This document shows positions 40,816 through 51,700 of a DNA stretch of 64,000 nt, piece by piece. Numbering within the stretch: position 1 is the first letter of the stretch; the number at the start of each line of letters is the position of its first letter. Location: NCBI RefSeq assembly GCF_001661345.1, contig NW_017962923.1:62001-126000 (forward strand). Direction: 5' to 3'. The notes under the pieces were generated by a model that was given only the letters and a program-made list of their open reading frames with translations, searched no databases and was not told the origin of the DNA. Both the position numbers and the translations under genes were made by a program. The stretch comes from Ascoidea rubescens DSM 1968. Lineage: Eukaryota > Ascomycota > Saccharomycetes > Ascoideales > Ascoideaceae.

Positions 40816-41859
40816 ATGAAGTCCAATATTTGTCTAATCTCAAGGATTTGGTGCTTGCTTTTTATGGCTGTTTGGGGCTCAGCTACTCATCTTTATTTAT
40901 TTCCAATCTTTAACGGCTTATCATCCAGTAGCAGCCCCATTCTCTCGTCAAATGACTTCAAGTTAATTATTGCTCAAAGAAGTGGATTGTTGGATAATTA
41001 TTTATCTAATGAGTTTGAAAACCCTCAATTAATTGGTGAAATGGAGGGAGTTCTGGGTTTTTTTGATATAAATGAAATAGCAGACACTAAAGGAAAGAAA
41101 AAAGGTCATCTAGTTATCGTTACTAACGATAATCTAGACTTGAAATCAAACAAACCTGTCAACTTTCAAATTGATTTTGACGATGCATTGGTTTATGAAT
41201 CAATTAATGAAATATTAACTGATAATGGTAATGAAGCTAATGAAATCGACCAATTCTCAATTTTTTATAATTTCGACACCGAAGACAGTGACAACACTAA
41301 TTTTGTTGACAAAGTTTTGAGTTCTGAGTTGAGTGTTTTGAACTACGACAATATTAAAATACCTAAAAAATTGCCAGTCTTGAATTTCATTGAAAAATTG
41401 CAATCTTTCAATATTAAAATTACTTTACTTTTAATCAACAATAATCTGAAAAGTGAAGAATCCTCTATTTCCAAAAATACGCCTGTTAAAACATTGAAGT
41501 CTATTGGCAATTCAAAAATATACAAGAGATCACTATTAACCTCATCTGGTTGCTTTTTGTCTGAAGAAGATTGTATTATGTCTACAAACAATTGTAATAC
41601 AAATGGCATTTGCTCGTCATCTTCTAATGGTGATTGCTGGAGTTGTGTTTGTTCTGCTTCTTATAATCAGACTAAAAGATCCACCACGACATGGGCAGGT
41701 TCTGACTGTTCAAAAATTGACATTTCTATTCAATTCAACTTGTTATTTTGGTCTGCGTTTTTATTAATTGTTTTTTTAATAGGTGCTCTAAAGTTGATCT
41801 TCAAAATGAACGAACAAGAACTACCAGGTATTTTAAGTGCTGCTACAAATAGTAAATAA
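40816..41859 (+). CDS. Vps3844-domain (DUF3844) secretory membrane protein
   Basis: The 347-residue product from ATG 40816 opens with a signal peptide (ICLISRIWCLLFMAVWGSATH) and ends with one membrane segment (LLFWSAFLLIVFLIGALKLIF) and a short cytosolic tail. The lumenal C-terminal part is Cys-rich (SSGCFLSEEDCIMSTNNC, GDCWSCVCS, TTTWAGSDCSKIDISI). That is the EGF-like pattern of the DUF3844/Vps3844 domain before its membrane segment. The family is linked to vacuolar sorting or the ER in fungi; exact role unknown. The earlier part of the frame lacks an ATG, so 40816 is the natural start. Confidence 0.72.
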   Translation: MKSNICLISRIWCLLFMAVWGSATHLYLFPIFNGLSSSSSPILSSNDFKLIIAQRSGLLDNYLSNEFENPQLIGEMEGVLGFFDINEIADTKGKKKGHLVIVTNDNLDLKSNKPVNFQIDFDDALVYESINEILTDNGNEANEIDQFSIFYNFDTEDSDNTNFVDKVLSSELSVLNYDNIKIPKKLPVLNFIEKLQSFNIKITLLLINNNLKSEESSISKNTPVKTLKSIGNSKIYKRSLLTSSGCFLSEEDCIMSTNNCNTNGICSSSSNGDCWSCVCSASYNQTKRSTTTWAGSDCSKIDISIQFNLLFWSAFLLIVFLIGALKLIFKMNEQELPGILSAATNSK

Positions 41860-42293
41860 GTTGCTAATCATTTGATTTAAGTTTTATATAATATTAAATA
41901 ATCTATGTATTTCCGAAAAAAATATAGTACTCGTAGTATATATAGACATATATTTTTGCTATATTTTTCGATTTCTGTCACCCAAAATATTGTATTAACA
42001 ATGTTCAGTTAAGGTTTCCCAATTTTAATTTAAGTCTAACTGCCCAATTTTATTTTTTAAAAACCAAACTGTTTATTTTAGCTGTGAAATAACTTTTAGC
42101 TTAGTTGATAACTATACGTTATACTAGAAGTGTATTTATGATAGATCATAGACTCTTATTGGTTAATCAAATAAAATAAAATAAAATAAAAGGTTATTTC
42201 TTTGAAAAAGTATATATAAAATGATTCAAAAAAAAAAAGATAACAATACATAGTTAAAGATTACAAATTACAAATTATGAATGATTAGACAAA
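41860..42293. other. Convergent intergenic, Vps3844-like gene and PSE1
   Basis: AT-rich, with an ATAAA/TAAAATAAAAT repeat near 42170-42190. Nothing else seen. Confidence 0.45.
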
Positions 42294-43345
42294 TCAATTG
42301 GTAAAAAGCTTTTGAATTTGATGTTGTGTTTCGGCAGGATATGTATGAATCATTTGAAGGGCAGCCTCATTCCCTAATTTTCCTAATAGAATCTTTAAAC
42401 ATTGAACCAACCTCTTTGCATTTTGAGCAATAATAGAACGATTATATGCTGCCAGTATCAAAATTTTCATAATTTTCGGCACTTCAGTTTTTAGCCATAG
42501 CACCAATTCCTCACCTTCAGCATTACTGCAAACACTTGAAACCGAAACAACCGCAATCTCACTTGTTTCAGGAATTGTCGCTAGATAAAATAATCTTGTC
42601 AATCTATTCAAACAATAACCATTGTAATTTCGACCCCCATATTGAGAACATAAACCGATAATATATATTGATAATTGTTTTATTTGCAAATTAGTATCGT
42701 TAGCAAGATTAACCTTTAAAGTGTCTTCGAATAAATCTTTGTAAAGATATGAATCAGGCCCACAAAATTCAATCATATCTGCAATTATATTAAAACCGCA
42801 AGACTTAATTGATAGATCTTGGTTGTCATTTAAAAGAATATTAATTAAAACAATCAACTCTTGAAAACCATTATTAAGCCAACTAGATCTTCGGAACTTA
42901 AACACAAATTTAATAAAACTGTTTATATTATCCAATAGCTCTTCATCCACATCCACATCATTATTATCTTCAAGTTCTTCACTATATTCGTCAAAATTAG
43001 ATTCTCTTTCTTTAATTCTTTTATAACATTCCAATAAATTTTTATAGATTGCCTTGGCAAAATATAACAACTGATCATCAGTTACAGCATTGTCTTGATC
43101 CAAAATACACAAGCATTCAATTAAACACTCGTAATAACTAATCAACAATTCAGTTGAAGTTTCACTAATCAAGCTAGATACAATTTTATCAACAATACTT
43201 TTCCATAATTTCAATGTCTCATCAGAAAGTATGATTCTTGAATCGACTGATTTATCATTGCTTAAATTTTTTTGAGATTTACTAAGTTCATCATTAACAT
43301 TTCCATTATTATTATGATTATTATGATTATTATGATTATTATTAC

Positions 43346-43437
<92 letters not shown>

Positions 43438-45734
43438 GTAGTAGTAGTAGTAGTATTGTTATTGTTATCAAGGTTAGGATTTCTTGATGAGGTCGCCAAT
43501 TTTGTACATCTTAATAAAGAAGGCATTGTCAATGCACAACATCTCCTAACTCCATCATGTAAATAAAAGTCTAAACCGGGCAAAATAATTTGGGTTGCAA
43601 TTTCTTTTACATAAGGATAGAAATTTTGTTTTAAAACCACGCAATAAGTTTTTAATAATTCAATTGACGATACCTTTTCATCTAATATAGAAGTATGTAC
43701 ACCAATATGTTTTGTACCTAATTGAATAACATCCCAATCTTGATTTTGTTCCAACTCATTTGCTTGATCTTCATCTAAAATTGCTATATCTTGTTGGTAT
43801 TTTGCAGATTTTAAAATTGGGGGTAAAATTAATTGCAAATAAGGAACAAATTGGGGACCAATTATCCTACATAATCTGCCCCAACCTTGTTGTAAATAAG
43901 GAATCATTTGATCGTTTTCGTCAGTAATTGATTGTTGATAGTTGACAAAAATATTAATCAAATCATCATAATGAGCTTGAAATTTTTCGTAACCAACAGC
44001 CAAGGCAATTAAAGTTGAACATTCAATGCATTTTGCTTTTAATAATTTAATATCACTATTTTCATTATCAGTTTTTAAAAAGTTTATCAATACCGGCATT
44101 AAAGCATCATAATATTTTAAAAATTTTTGCTCGGCACTATCAGCAACGACAGCAATAGTTGTTAATACTTGTTCTTGAACATAACGACAATTTCCCTGCA
44201 ATAAAATAAGTAAATTAGTCAATAAATCATCTAGATAAGGCTCGAGCACTTCCTTTGAGGCATTTTCGGAAAAATTAACCAAAGCAGCAGCAGCATGAGT
44301 TTGAACTCTTGTTATGGAGTCATTGGTTAATTTTGATATCAAAGCAGGAATAATTCTATAGCCATATTGTACCTGAGTTGTTGTAGCAAAATCTGTTGAA
44401 ATTTGACCTAATGTATTGCAACAGGCATATTGAACTCTTGGATGAGGATCATTTAATAAGGGTAATATTAAATTTAGTATTGCATCAATTTTATTGATGA
44501 GTACGTCTCTACAACCTTCTGAAGCAGAACTTATTGCCATTAAGGCAGCTTGTCTTTCTCTCCAAGAAGTTGAAGAGATCATCTGAGTTAAAAAATGAAA
44601 TAAAGGATCAACAAGTGATTGACCACCGAGAGCCAAAGAGACTCGATCTAATGTTTGACGGCCTGAATCATATTCAATTTCATCTTCATCATCATCAATG
44701 TTAGTGTTATTTACCCAATCAGAATATTCGTCATCATCTGGAGATAGTTCAGTCATTAAGGACAAGCTTAATATAATAATTGAATTGATATAATTTGAGT
44801 TTGATTTACACATTTGAGGAGAAACTTCACTAAAAGTTGTTAATAATTCTAAGGAAGATATTCTACAATTTTGTTCTAAATTTTTATTTTTAGTTATTAG
44901 AGAACAAAATTCTATAATTTTTTCAAACATATCTTTAAATAGTTTGGGAGCTAGTTCAATTAATAGAATTAGGGATTCTAATACAGAAGATAGAGAGGAA
45001 TCTTTGCCGTTGTTTAATAGTTTTGGTAAGATATTCATTAAATCAGGTAGAAGAGTGGCTAGTAGTTGCCAAGATTGTTTTGGCAAGACTTCAAAATAAG
45101 CTACAAAGGCATTGGAGCAGGCAATTAAAACCTCATCGTTTTCATCATTGAAACCATTTTGAAAAACCGGTAAAAATTGATTAATATGAGAGACGTTAAT
45201 TAGGTCAGGAGTTTGTGATATTAACCTAAAGGCAGATTCTCTAATGCTTGGGAGAGATTGATTAGTAGTCGCATTGATTATTGATTCCAATAAATCGGGC
45301 CAATCAGGAGATACATCAGATTTTGCTAATTCAGCTATTGCATCGGCCAATTTGTGTCTAATATTAATTGGTTGGTCAGGATGGTTGAAGCCCTGTAATA
45401 ATATTGATCTGATTTTTGATTTTGAAGAATTAGGGATTACTGATATGGATTTGGCTAAAGGATCATTGAGATAAATTGGAGATTTTATGGCAATTCTTCT
45501 AAATATTACAGCACTAAAAGCTCTTGAAGAGACGTTTTGACTGAACGAAGCCTGTTCAGCTAAAAAAACCAATAAAACTTGGTTTTGATCCTTTGAGGAC
45601 AACCAATTTGAATTTAGTGAATGCTCAGCGTTAGAACGTATGAAGTTATCAGCAGAAGATAGAGAATCTAGTAAAACTAACAACTCCAGATTAATATTAT
45701 CAGGTAAACAAGATTGGAAGGGGTAAGCAGACAT
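42294..45734 (-). CDS. PSE1: Karyopherin Pse1/Kap121 with polyasparagine insert
   Basis: The 1146-residue HEAT-repeat importin aligns with yeast Pse1 (1089) throughout. Blocks include SADNFIRSNAEHSLNSNW, VLLVFLAEQASFSQ, ELAPKLFKDMFEKIIEF, WRERQAALMAISSASEGC, LNDPHPRVQYACCNTLGQISTDF, RVQTHAAAALVNFSENASKEVLEPYLDDLL and DFYLHDGVRR, with the C-terminal TYPAETQHQIQKLF. It imports ribosomal proteins, Pho4, Yra1 and others. A low-complexity Thr/Asn/His insert, including 30 straight AAT codons (43347-43436 on the plus strand), interrupts the HEAT repeats after DFYLHDGVRR. The coding-strand leader is CT-rich. Confidence 0.95.
43347..43436 (-). repeat. (AAT)30 microsatellite in PSE1
   Basis: Thirty uninterrupted AAT codons (ATT on the plus strand) inside the gene, flanked by shorter Thr (ACT) and Asn/His runs. 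It is the same codon as the run in the LEE1-like gene. Confidence 0.95.
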
Positions 45735-46034
45735 TGAGGATTAAAGAGAAAAAACAGAAGAAAGTAGTATAGAAAAACCCAAAAAATATGAGATGGCAAG
45801 TGAAAAACAGATAGATAGATTGGTTGTTGTATCTAGTGATTGACTGCGTAACTGGTTATAGGGCAAGATATAGGAAGAATAGTGTTTGGTGATTGAAAGT
45901 ATGAAAAACTATTTAAAAGTGATTGAAGATGCCAATTGATTTTCCTGCTTCCATCCGCCCGCCACCGCCGTCCGGCTGACATCCGTTAATATTTCCGCAC
46001 GCGGATATAGCACCCCGTGGCATGCGCGGACAAG
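45735..46034. promoter_or_regulatory. PSE1 promoter and FYV7 3' flank
   Basis: Three hundred bases with a GC-rich block at 45945-46030 containing GCCCGCCACCGCCG and CCGCACGCGG motifs. The leader next to PSE1 is CT-rich on the coding strand. Confidence 0.5.
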
Positions 46035-46493
46035 CTAACGGAGAGTCTGCAGCACCTGCAGACTCTGCAGCTCTATCTTCTCCAAGAGACAGCTGATTCT
46101 GGGAGCCATCAACGGCTGTCCCCGAGACGTCTTCTTTCCAACAGCCTTCTTGTTTTTTCTGCGAGTCTCTGCTCTGGCTTTTCTTTGATGCTGCTTCTCC
46201 TTCTGCTGCTGCTGCTGCTGCTCCAGCTTCTCCCGCTGCTTCTCCTGCTGCATGTTTTTCGTCCCTTTTGTTTTTTCCTTGCCACTATTTAAGCTCTTGT
46301 TGTTTGAAAACACATCTTTCTTTCTCTCTGGTACCTTTAATCCTTCCTTCTCCAATAGTTTGAAGTACTGTTTTTTAAGTCTGGCCTTCGTTGTTAATGA
46401 GCTTTGAATTTGTTGTCGTTTGGCTTCATATCGGTTGTGGGGCCTTCTGTTTGTCCAGTTACCTTTACTCACAAAGCCTTTCCCGTTTTTCAT
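46035..46493 (-). CDS. FYV7: rRNA-processing protein Fyv7
   Basis: The 152-residue, highly basic product equals yeast Fyv7 (151) in length and plan. The N-terminal part (EAKRQQIQSSLTTKARLKKQYFKLLEKEGLKVPE) parallels VKEIQRSITKKTRLRKEYLKALKDEGYAVPE. A charged helical middle with Gln and Lys runs follows. The C-terminal SRGQPLMAPRISCLLEKI parallels TGQPLMGPKIEDLLDKI. Fyv7 is needed for early 18S rRNA processing in the nucleolus. A solo LTR begins 98 bp upstream of the start codon. Confidence 0.88.
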   Translation of the reverse strand: MKNGKGFVSKGNWTNRRPHNRYEAKRQQIQSSLTTKARLKKQYFKLLEKEGLKVPERKKDVFSNNKSLNSGKEKTKGTKNMQQEKQREKLEQQQQQQKEKQHQRKARAETRRKNKKAVGKKTSRGQPLMAPRISCLLEKIELQSLQVLQTLR

Positions 46494-46964
46494 TATATAC
46501 TAAGCAATGTTTCCTGTCTTCTCAATGTTCCCCTGTTGGTGCACTGTTATCTTCGATTCTCGTTTTATTACCTCTTTGAATTTTTTTTTCTGTTGAGATT
46601 CGGTACACGTGATTGAAATTCAGTAAGCATATATAGATTAGTTCTCCCTTATAGATCCCTATTTTGAAGTGAAAATTAGGGAGAAATTGAAGATAATTTA
46701 AAAAGGTGACTAAAAGGAACAGACTGTAAGACTACAGAGTAGCAAATATGGCTTATTTCCAAGGGGAAACGAGCTTTTCAGACGTCACGTTACCCACCTT
46801 AAATAGGGAGATTCCCAAGATTTTCTTTCCTCCATTTCGGGTAATCCTTTCTCTTCAATTTGAATATTTTACCGATAAACTATTGCTCATCTTTTCGAAC
46901 AATAACATTTTTCCAGCTTCTTTATCTGCTCTTCTAACCTTTTGTTACTTTATTTCAATTTGAA
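46494..46964. promoter_or_regulatory. Divergent FYV7/ELP4 promoter occupied by a solo LTR
   Basis: The LTR at 46591-46820 fills the centre, leaving about 97 bp on the FYV7 side and 144 bp on the ELP4 side. A CACGTG at 46606-46611 lies inside the LTR. Confidence 0.6.
46591..46820 (+). mobile_element. Solo LTR, same family as 17184-17568 (copy 2, 230 bp)
   Basis: It begins TGTTGAGATTCGG and ends CCCAAGA. The flanks carry an identical 5-bp duplication TTTTC at 46586-46590 and 46821-46825. Its sequence matches the reverse complement of copy 1, closest in the block around AAGGAACAGACTGTAAGAC and up to GGGGAAACGAGC. It is shorter than copy 1 by about 155 bp and otherwise differs at scattered sites, so the copies are not recent. 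No internal element genes adjoin it. It points toward ELP4. Confidence 0.85.
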
Positions 46965-48167
46965 ATGCTTCAACATCCTCCAATTAAAAAGCTATCTTCG
47001 ATCCAAAGAAAAACTGTGCCTTCAAGATCTTTTTCTGGTCTTCCTTCCCAATCAATCCCTCAACTGAATCAACAACTCCAATCACATTCTCAGTCACATT
47101 CCCAATCTTCAACAACCTACCCTTTTGTTAAACCTTCCCTAATCAATTCTCTTCCAACTGTTTCCACTGGTTCTTCCTCTATCGATAAACTATTACAGCA
47201 TGGAGGCTTACCAATTGGCTCTTCTCTTTTAATCGAGGAAAAAAAAAATTCAGATTATAACTCTGTTTTAATTAAGTTCTTCATATCACAAAGTATTATC
47301 CAAAATCAATCCTTTAAAAATTCAAATCATTTAATATTAATTAATCACGATACTTCTTATTTAAACAATCTACCTAATTTATATATATCTTCAGATGATA
47401 AAAAAAAAAAAAAAATTTTAAATTTTAAAAACTTGGAGAAAAAAAATTTAATTGGCAACCAAAATGACATCTCAATTATTCATAACAATTCAAATAATAA
47501 TGACATGAAAATTGCCTGGAGATATTCAAAAATTACACCACAAAGTTCCCCATCACAAATCGCAAATTCAATAGATAATATTTACTGCTCAAAATTTGAT
47601 ATTAGATCTTCTTTATCTCCTGATCCTTCCAACTTTTCCTTTTTATCAATTGACCAGCGTGATACCTCAATTTTTATCAAGAATTTGTTTACTTTAATAT
47701 CAGATTTAATATCTAAAAACACAAATATTATTATAAAATTAATTCTACCAAATTTACTTAATCCTTCTTTGTATCATCCAATTTTGTTTCAATCTTATAA
47801 AATCTTACCCATCTTGATATCTTTAAAAGATCTACTAAAAAAATTTCCTAAGAATCTAATTCTAGTTTCCTCAATCTCGTCTGATTTACTACCAAGAAAT
47901 TCTGGTCTCCTATCAATAATTAAATCTCATGTTTTTGATACAATATTTCAATTGGTGCCTTTCGATCAATCTCTAATAAAATTGCTACAAAAAAATTATC
48001 CAAAATCAAGTTTAAATTTAGTCCCTCATGGGTTTTTCAATATTTTAAAGGTTTCCTATTTATCTGACGTTAAGGCTTTGAATGTCACAAATACAAACCA
48101 GTTAACTTTTAAAAATACAAAGCATGGTTTTCAAATTGATACCTTAGAAAACCACCAAGTAATTTAA
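46965..48167 (+). CDS. ELP4: Elongator complex subunit Elp4
   Basis: The 400-residue product has a RecA-like start typical of Elp4: PTVSTGSSSIDKLLQHGGLPIGSSLLIEE (the site has no full P-loop, as in the family). The IAWRYSKITP motif follows a Lys/Asn-rich loop. The later strands ILVSSISSDLLPRNSG and HVFDTIFQLVPFD match the conserved end of the domain. Yeast Elp4 is 456 residues and assembles with Elp5 and Elp6 into the ring that binds tRNA in Elongator. The N-terminal 60 residues are Ser/Gln-rich. A solo LTR lies 144 bp upstream in the same orientation. Confidence 0.85.
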   Translation: MLQHPPIKKLSSIQRKTVPSRSFSGLPSQSIPQLNQQLQSHSQSHSQSSTTYPFVKPSLINSLPTVSTGSSSIDKLLQHGGLPIGSSLLIEEKKNSDYNSVLIKFFISQSIIQNQSFKNSNHLILINHDTSYLNNLPNLYISSDDKKKKKILNFKNLEKKNLIGNQNDISIIHNNSNNNDMKIAWRYSKITPQSSPSQIANSIDNIYCSKFDIRSSLSPDPSNFSFLSIDQRDTSIFIKNLFTLISDLISKNTNIIIKLILPNLLNPSLYHPILFQSYKILPILISLKDLLKKFPKNLILVSSISSDLLPRNSGLLSIIKSHVFDTIFQLVPFDQSLIKLLQKNYPKSSLNLVPHGFFNILKVSYLSDVKALNVTNTNQLTFKNTKHGFQIDTLENHQVI

Positions 48168-48769
48168 TCTTGTATATGCTTGATACTTCTATAAATTTAT
48201 ACCCTTATATATCGCAATACACGATAATATCATTATCTTCACTTTTAAACATGGACTTTTAAACATGGGAGATAAAAACTGATCACAGAATTTCTACGTG
48301 CTACAATAGTGTAATAAGCTTTTCTATATTAGCTAGGATAGAATACGAGTCTTTGGTTATTACTGGGTTTTGTCTATATTATTATTGGTGGATAATATGT
48401 ATTTAGCTATTTATATTAAAACTTATTCCTTGATTCTTTTTTCTTTCTAATTATTCTTGTCTTCTGCCTCTTTTATATTGTAAAAGAGATACTCTTTTTG
48501 GGGCAATCAGTACTTGTGGCTAGAGCACAATTTGGGGCTAAAAACTAAACTGAGACAGTGTATTACGTAACAAAGTCATGTGTTAGTGGAATAACAAAAT
48601 AGGTTTTTTTCGTGATCAAATCCTGCTTCCAACATCAACAAATTTAAGTTTCTACTGCAACTTTCAAAACACTATTTTATTTATTTACTGAAATAAGAAG
48701 AAATTTTAAAAACATCGTTAGATTTTGCTTCATTTATTGAAAACAACAAAAAAATATGATATAAAAGAT
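48168..48769. promoter_or_regulatory. ELP4 3' flank and SMC6 promoter
   Basis: A 14-bp direct repeat (acttttaaacatgg) lies near 48239-48266. A palindromic TTACGTAA, the Yap-type bZIP site, lies at 48563-48570 about 200 bp before SMC6. The SMC6 reading frame extends a few codons upstream of its ATG, but only through TTG codons. Confidence 0.45.
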
Positions 48770-51700
48770 ATGTCTGAAGATATATTTTTTACTCAAAGAA
48801 ATAATCATATTAACACCGACAGTGTTGAGAATACAAAGAACAACTCAACTCAAGTTAATGAGTATAATGAAACGCAATTCCACTCTTTACCGAGTTTTGA
48901 TAAACATTTACCTATGGATATTGACGATATTGAAATAATCAATCAGAACTTTGATATTGACTCTCAATTAACACAGTCCTATAAAAACTCTCATCAAAAT
49001 GATTTATATAGCTTTCCCAATACAAATCCTCAAATTAATGGATTAACTGCTGGTGTGATTGACGAGATTATCTTAAAAAATTTTATGTGTCATGACCATT
49101 TTTCTTTGAAATTGGGGCCAAAGATTAATTTCATAATAGGTAGCAACGGTAGTGGGAAATCTGCAATTCTTACTGCGATTTCTATTTGTCTTGGTGCAAA
49201 AGCTGCTGTTACAAATCGGGGAACTTCTTTAAAAGATTTGATTAAAGATGGAAAAAATGTTTCAAGAATTTCAATTATCTTTAAAAATGAAGGACATGAA
49301 GCCTATGAATTTGAAAAATTTGGTGACAGAATTGTTGTCGATAGGATCATCAAAAGAGATGGAAAATCATCTTATTCAATCAAGAATTTTCAAAATAAAA
49401 TTATATCCACTAAAAAAACTAAATTGGATTCAATTTTAGATTCTTTCAATATTTCAATTGATAACCCAATGACTTTTTTAAATCAAGACGCTGCAAAAAC
49501 GTTTTTGCAAACAACAAATGATCATATCAAGTTTAATTATTTTAAAAAGGGTATATTAATGGAGACAATGACAACAAATTTTATTTTGACCTCTGAACAT
49601 TTTAATAAAATTTCAAATGATTTGCAAACTTTGAAACTTGAAATTTTGAATTTAAAAAGTGATTGCCTTGCTGCTATGGAATTATTTGAAAAACTAAATA
49701 AATCGGATGATTTGATAAAACAAAAACGAGCATTCAATGGAAGATTATCATGGGCCGAGGTTTTATTTAATGAGAATTTGATTTTAAAAATGCGGACTCA
49801 AAAAACAAATATCGATAGTAAAGTTAAACTATTTGAATTGGATGTTTTAAAAATTAAGAAAAATATGTCGAAATTCAATCAAGAAATTGAAATAATAACT
49901 CAACAGTTGTTGCATTTTGACAATAAAAAAAAGGAGCTATTGAAATTTCAGAATATAATACATGAAAAGAGAAACAATCTATTAAACAATATTCAACAAA
50001 TAAAGGATCAAGCTAGTGAATGCGAGAATTCGATTAGAAAAAATGTAAGCGAGATTAATAATTTAAATCTCAGAATTAATAATGAACAAAAAAAACTAGA
50101 CCAAATCAATGGTGGATCAAGGGAAATATTACTGGATAGAGTAAACCAGCTAGATAATGATAATGAAAAGGTTTTAAAGCAAATAACGGATTTACAGAAA
50201 GAAAAAATGAAAGTGGACGAAAAACAAGAACTGATTGATTCTGAATTTAATAAAAATATTAAAGATAATATAATGAAAATCAAGGATCTCAGAAACGACA
50301 TTATAAAATTGAATAGGCTAAAAACAAACTCATTGGAAGCATATGGAGATAATATTAGTAATCTTGTAAATGAATTAAAAACTGGTAAGAAGAATCGATT
50401 TATTGAAAAACCAATTGGACCATTAGGGTTATATATTTCAGTGAAGCAGCAATATGTGACATGGACTAGTATATTAGAAGTATTTTTGAATAAGTTTTTG
50501 GACTCATACCTTGTTGAAAACAGCAATGACCAAAAAGAGATGAACGGTTTGCTACAAAAATATAAAATAAATAAACAAGTAATTGTTAGAAGTAATGAAA
50601 AATTTACTTTTAGAGATGGATTGCCGGAGAAAAAATATTTGACAATTTTGGATGCACTAAAAATTGAGAATGAAAATGTCAAGTATACATTGATTGATTT
50701 TTTAAATGTGGAGTCAACAATATTAGTGGAGGATAGAAATGAAGGTAGTAAAATAATTCAAGAAAGACCGATTAATGTTAAGCAAGCTTTATCTTTAGGA
50801 GTTAATGGGGGAATTAAAATGTTGATTAATCCTGTTAATAATTCATTTCGATCTGATCCAATTTATGTAAATAAAAGTTATTTAAATAAACTTGGAGTGG
50901 ATAATAGTTCGATTGAAAAACAAAACAAAGTTGAAACTAGTATCAAGAGGCTTGAAAGTGAGATAGCAAATATTGAAAAGGATAATCAATTGATTAAAGA
51001 TGAGTATCGAAAACAGTTGGAGAAAATCAAACAAGACTCTAGATATCTTGAACGAAAAATATTTGAGCTGAAAGTTGAAAATCAAAAAATGGAAAAAGAA
51101 ATTTATAAATTGAGAAATAAAATTGAAGAAAATAACGATGGGTTTGTTTTACAAACGTATATTGAACGAAGGAATTTATGTGAAAATGAGAATGAAATTT
51201 TCAAACAAAGTATAGAGGGAATGAAAGAAGAAATAAGCAAAACTGAAGAAAAACTATTATTAGTGGAAGAAGAAAGAAACAAATTGAAAAGAGATATTTT
51301 GGTTGTCAACGAAAAGATCGAGGGAATAAAAACCGAGAATAAAAAGATTCGTGATAAAATCGAGCAAAGTAGCTATAGTCAAGTGGAATTAAACGAACGA
51401 ATTGAAAAAGGGAAGTCAGTGTTGAAAAAAATTGAGAATAAAATTTCTGAAGTTGAAGAAGATACAAGGTTAATGATAAAAAATGCTGAAAAGTGGTGTA
51501 AAAGAAATGATGTGAAAGATGATATTGAGAACGAGAGCCGAGAGGAAATAGAAAGAAAATTGAAGAAGATCGAAGAATTGATTGAAAATAACCGAGAAAA
51601 ACTAGGGATGTCAGATGAAGAGATTATCGAAAACTTGAAAAGAAAACGAGATAAATATCATCAAGCGTTGAAAGAATTTGAAGAAACAAGTATCATGTAT

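Noticed and set aside
43272-43487. Poly-Ile frames on both strands at the PSE1 microsatellite
   Set aside because: They are shadow readings of the AAT/ATT repeat inside PSE1.
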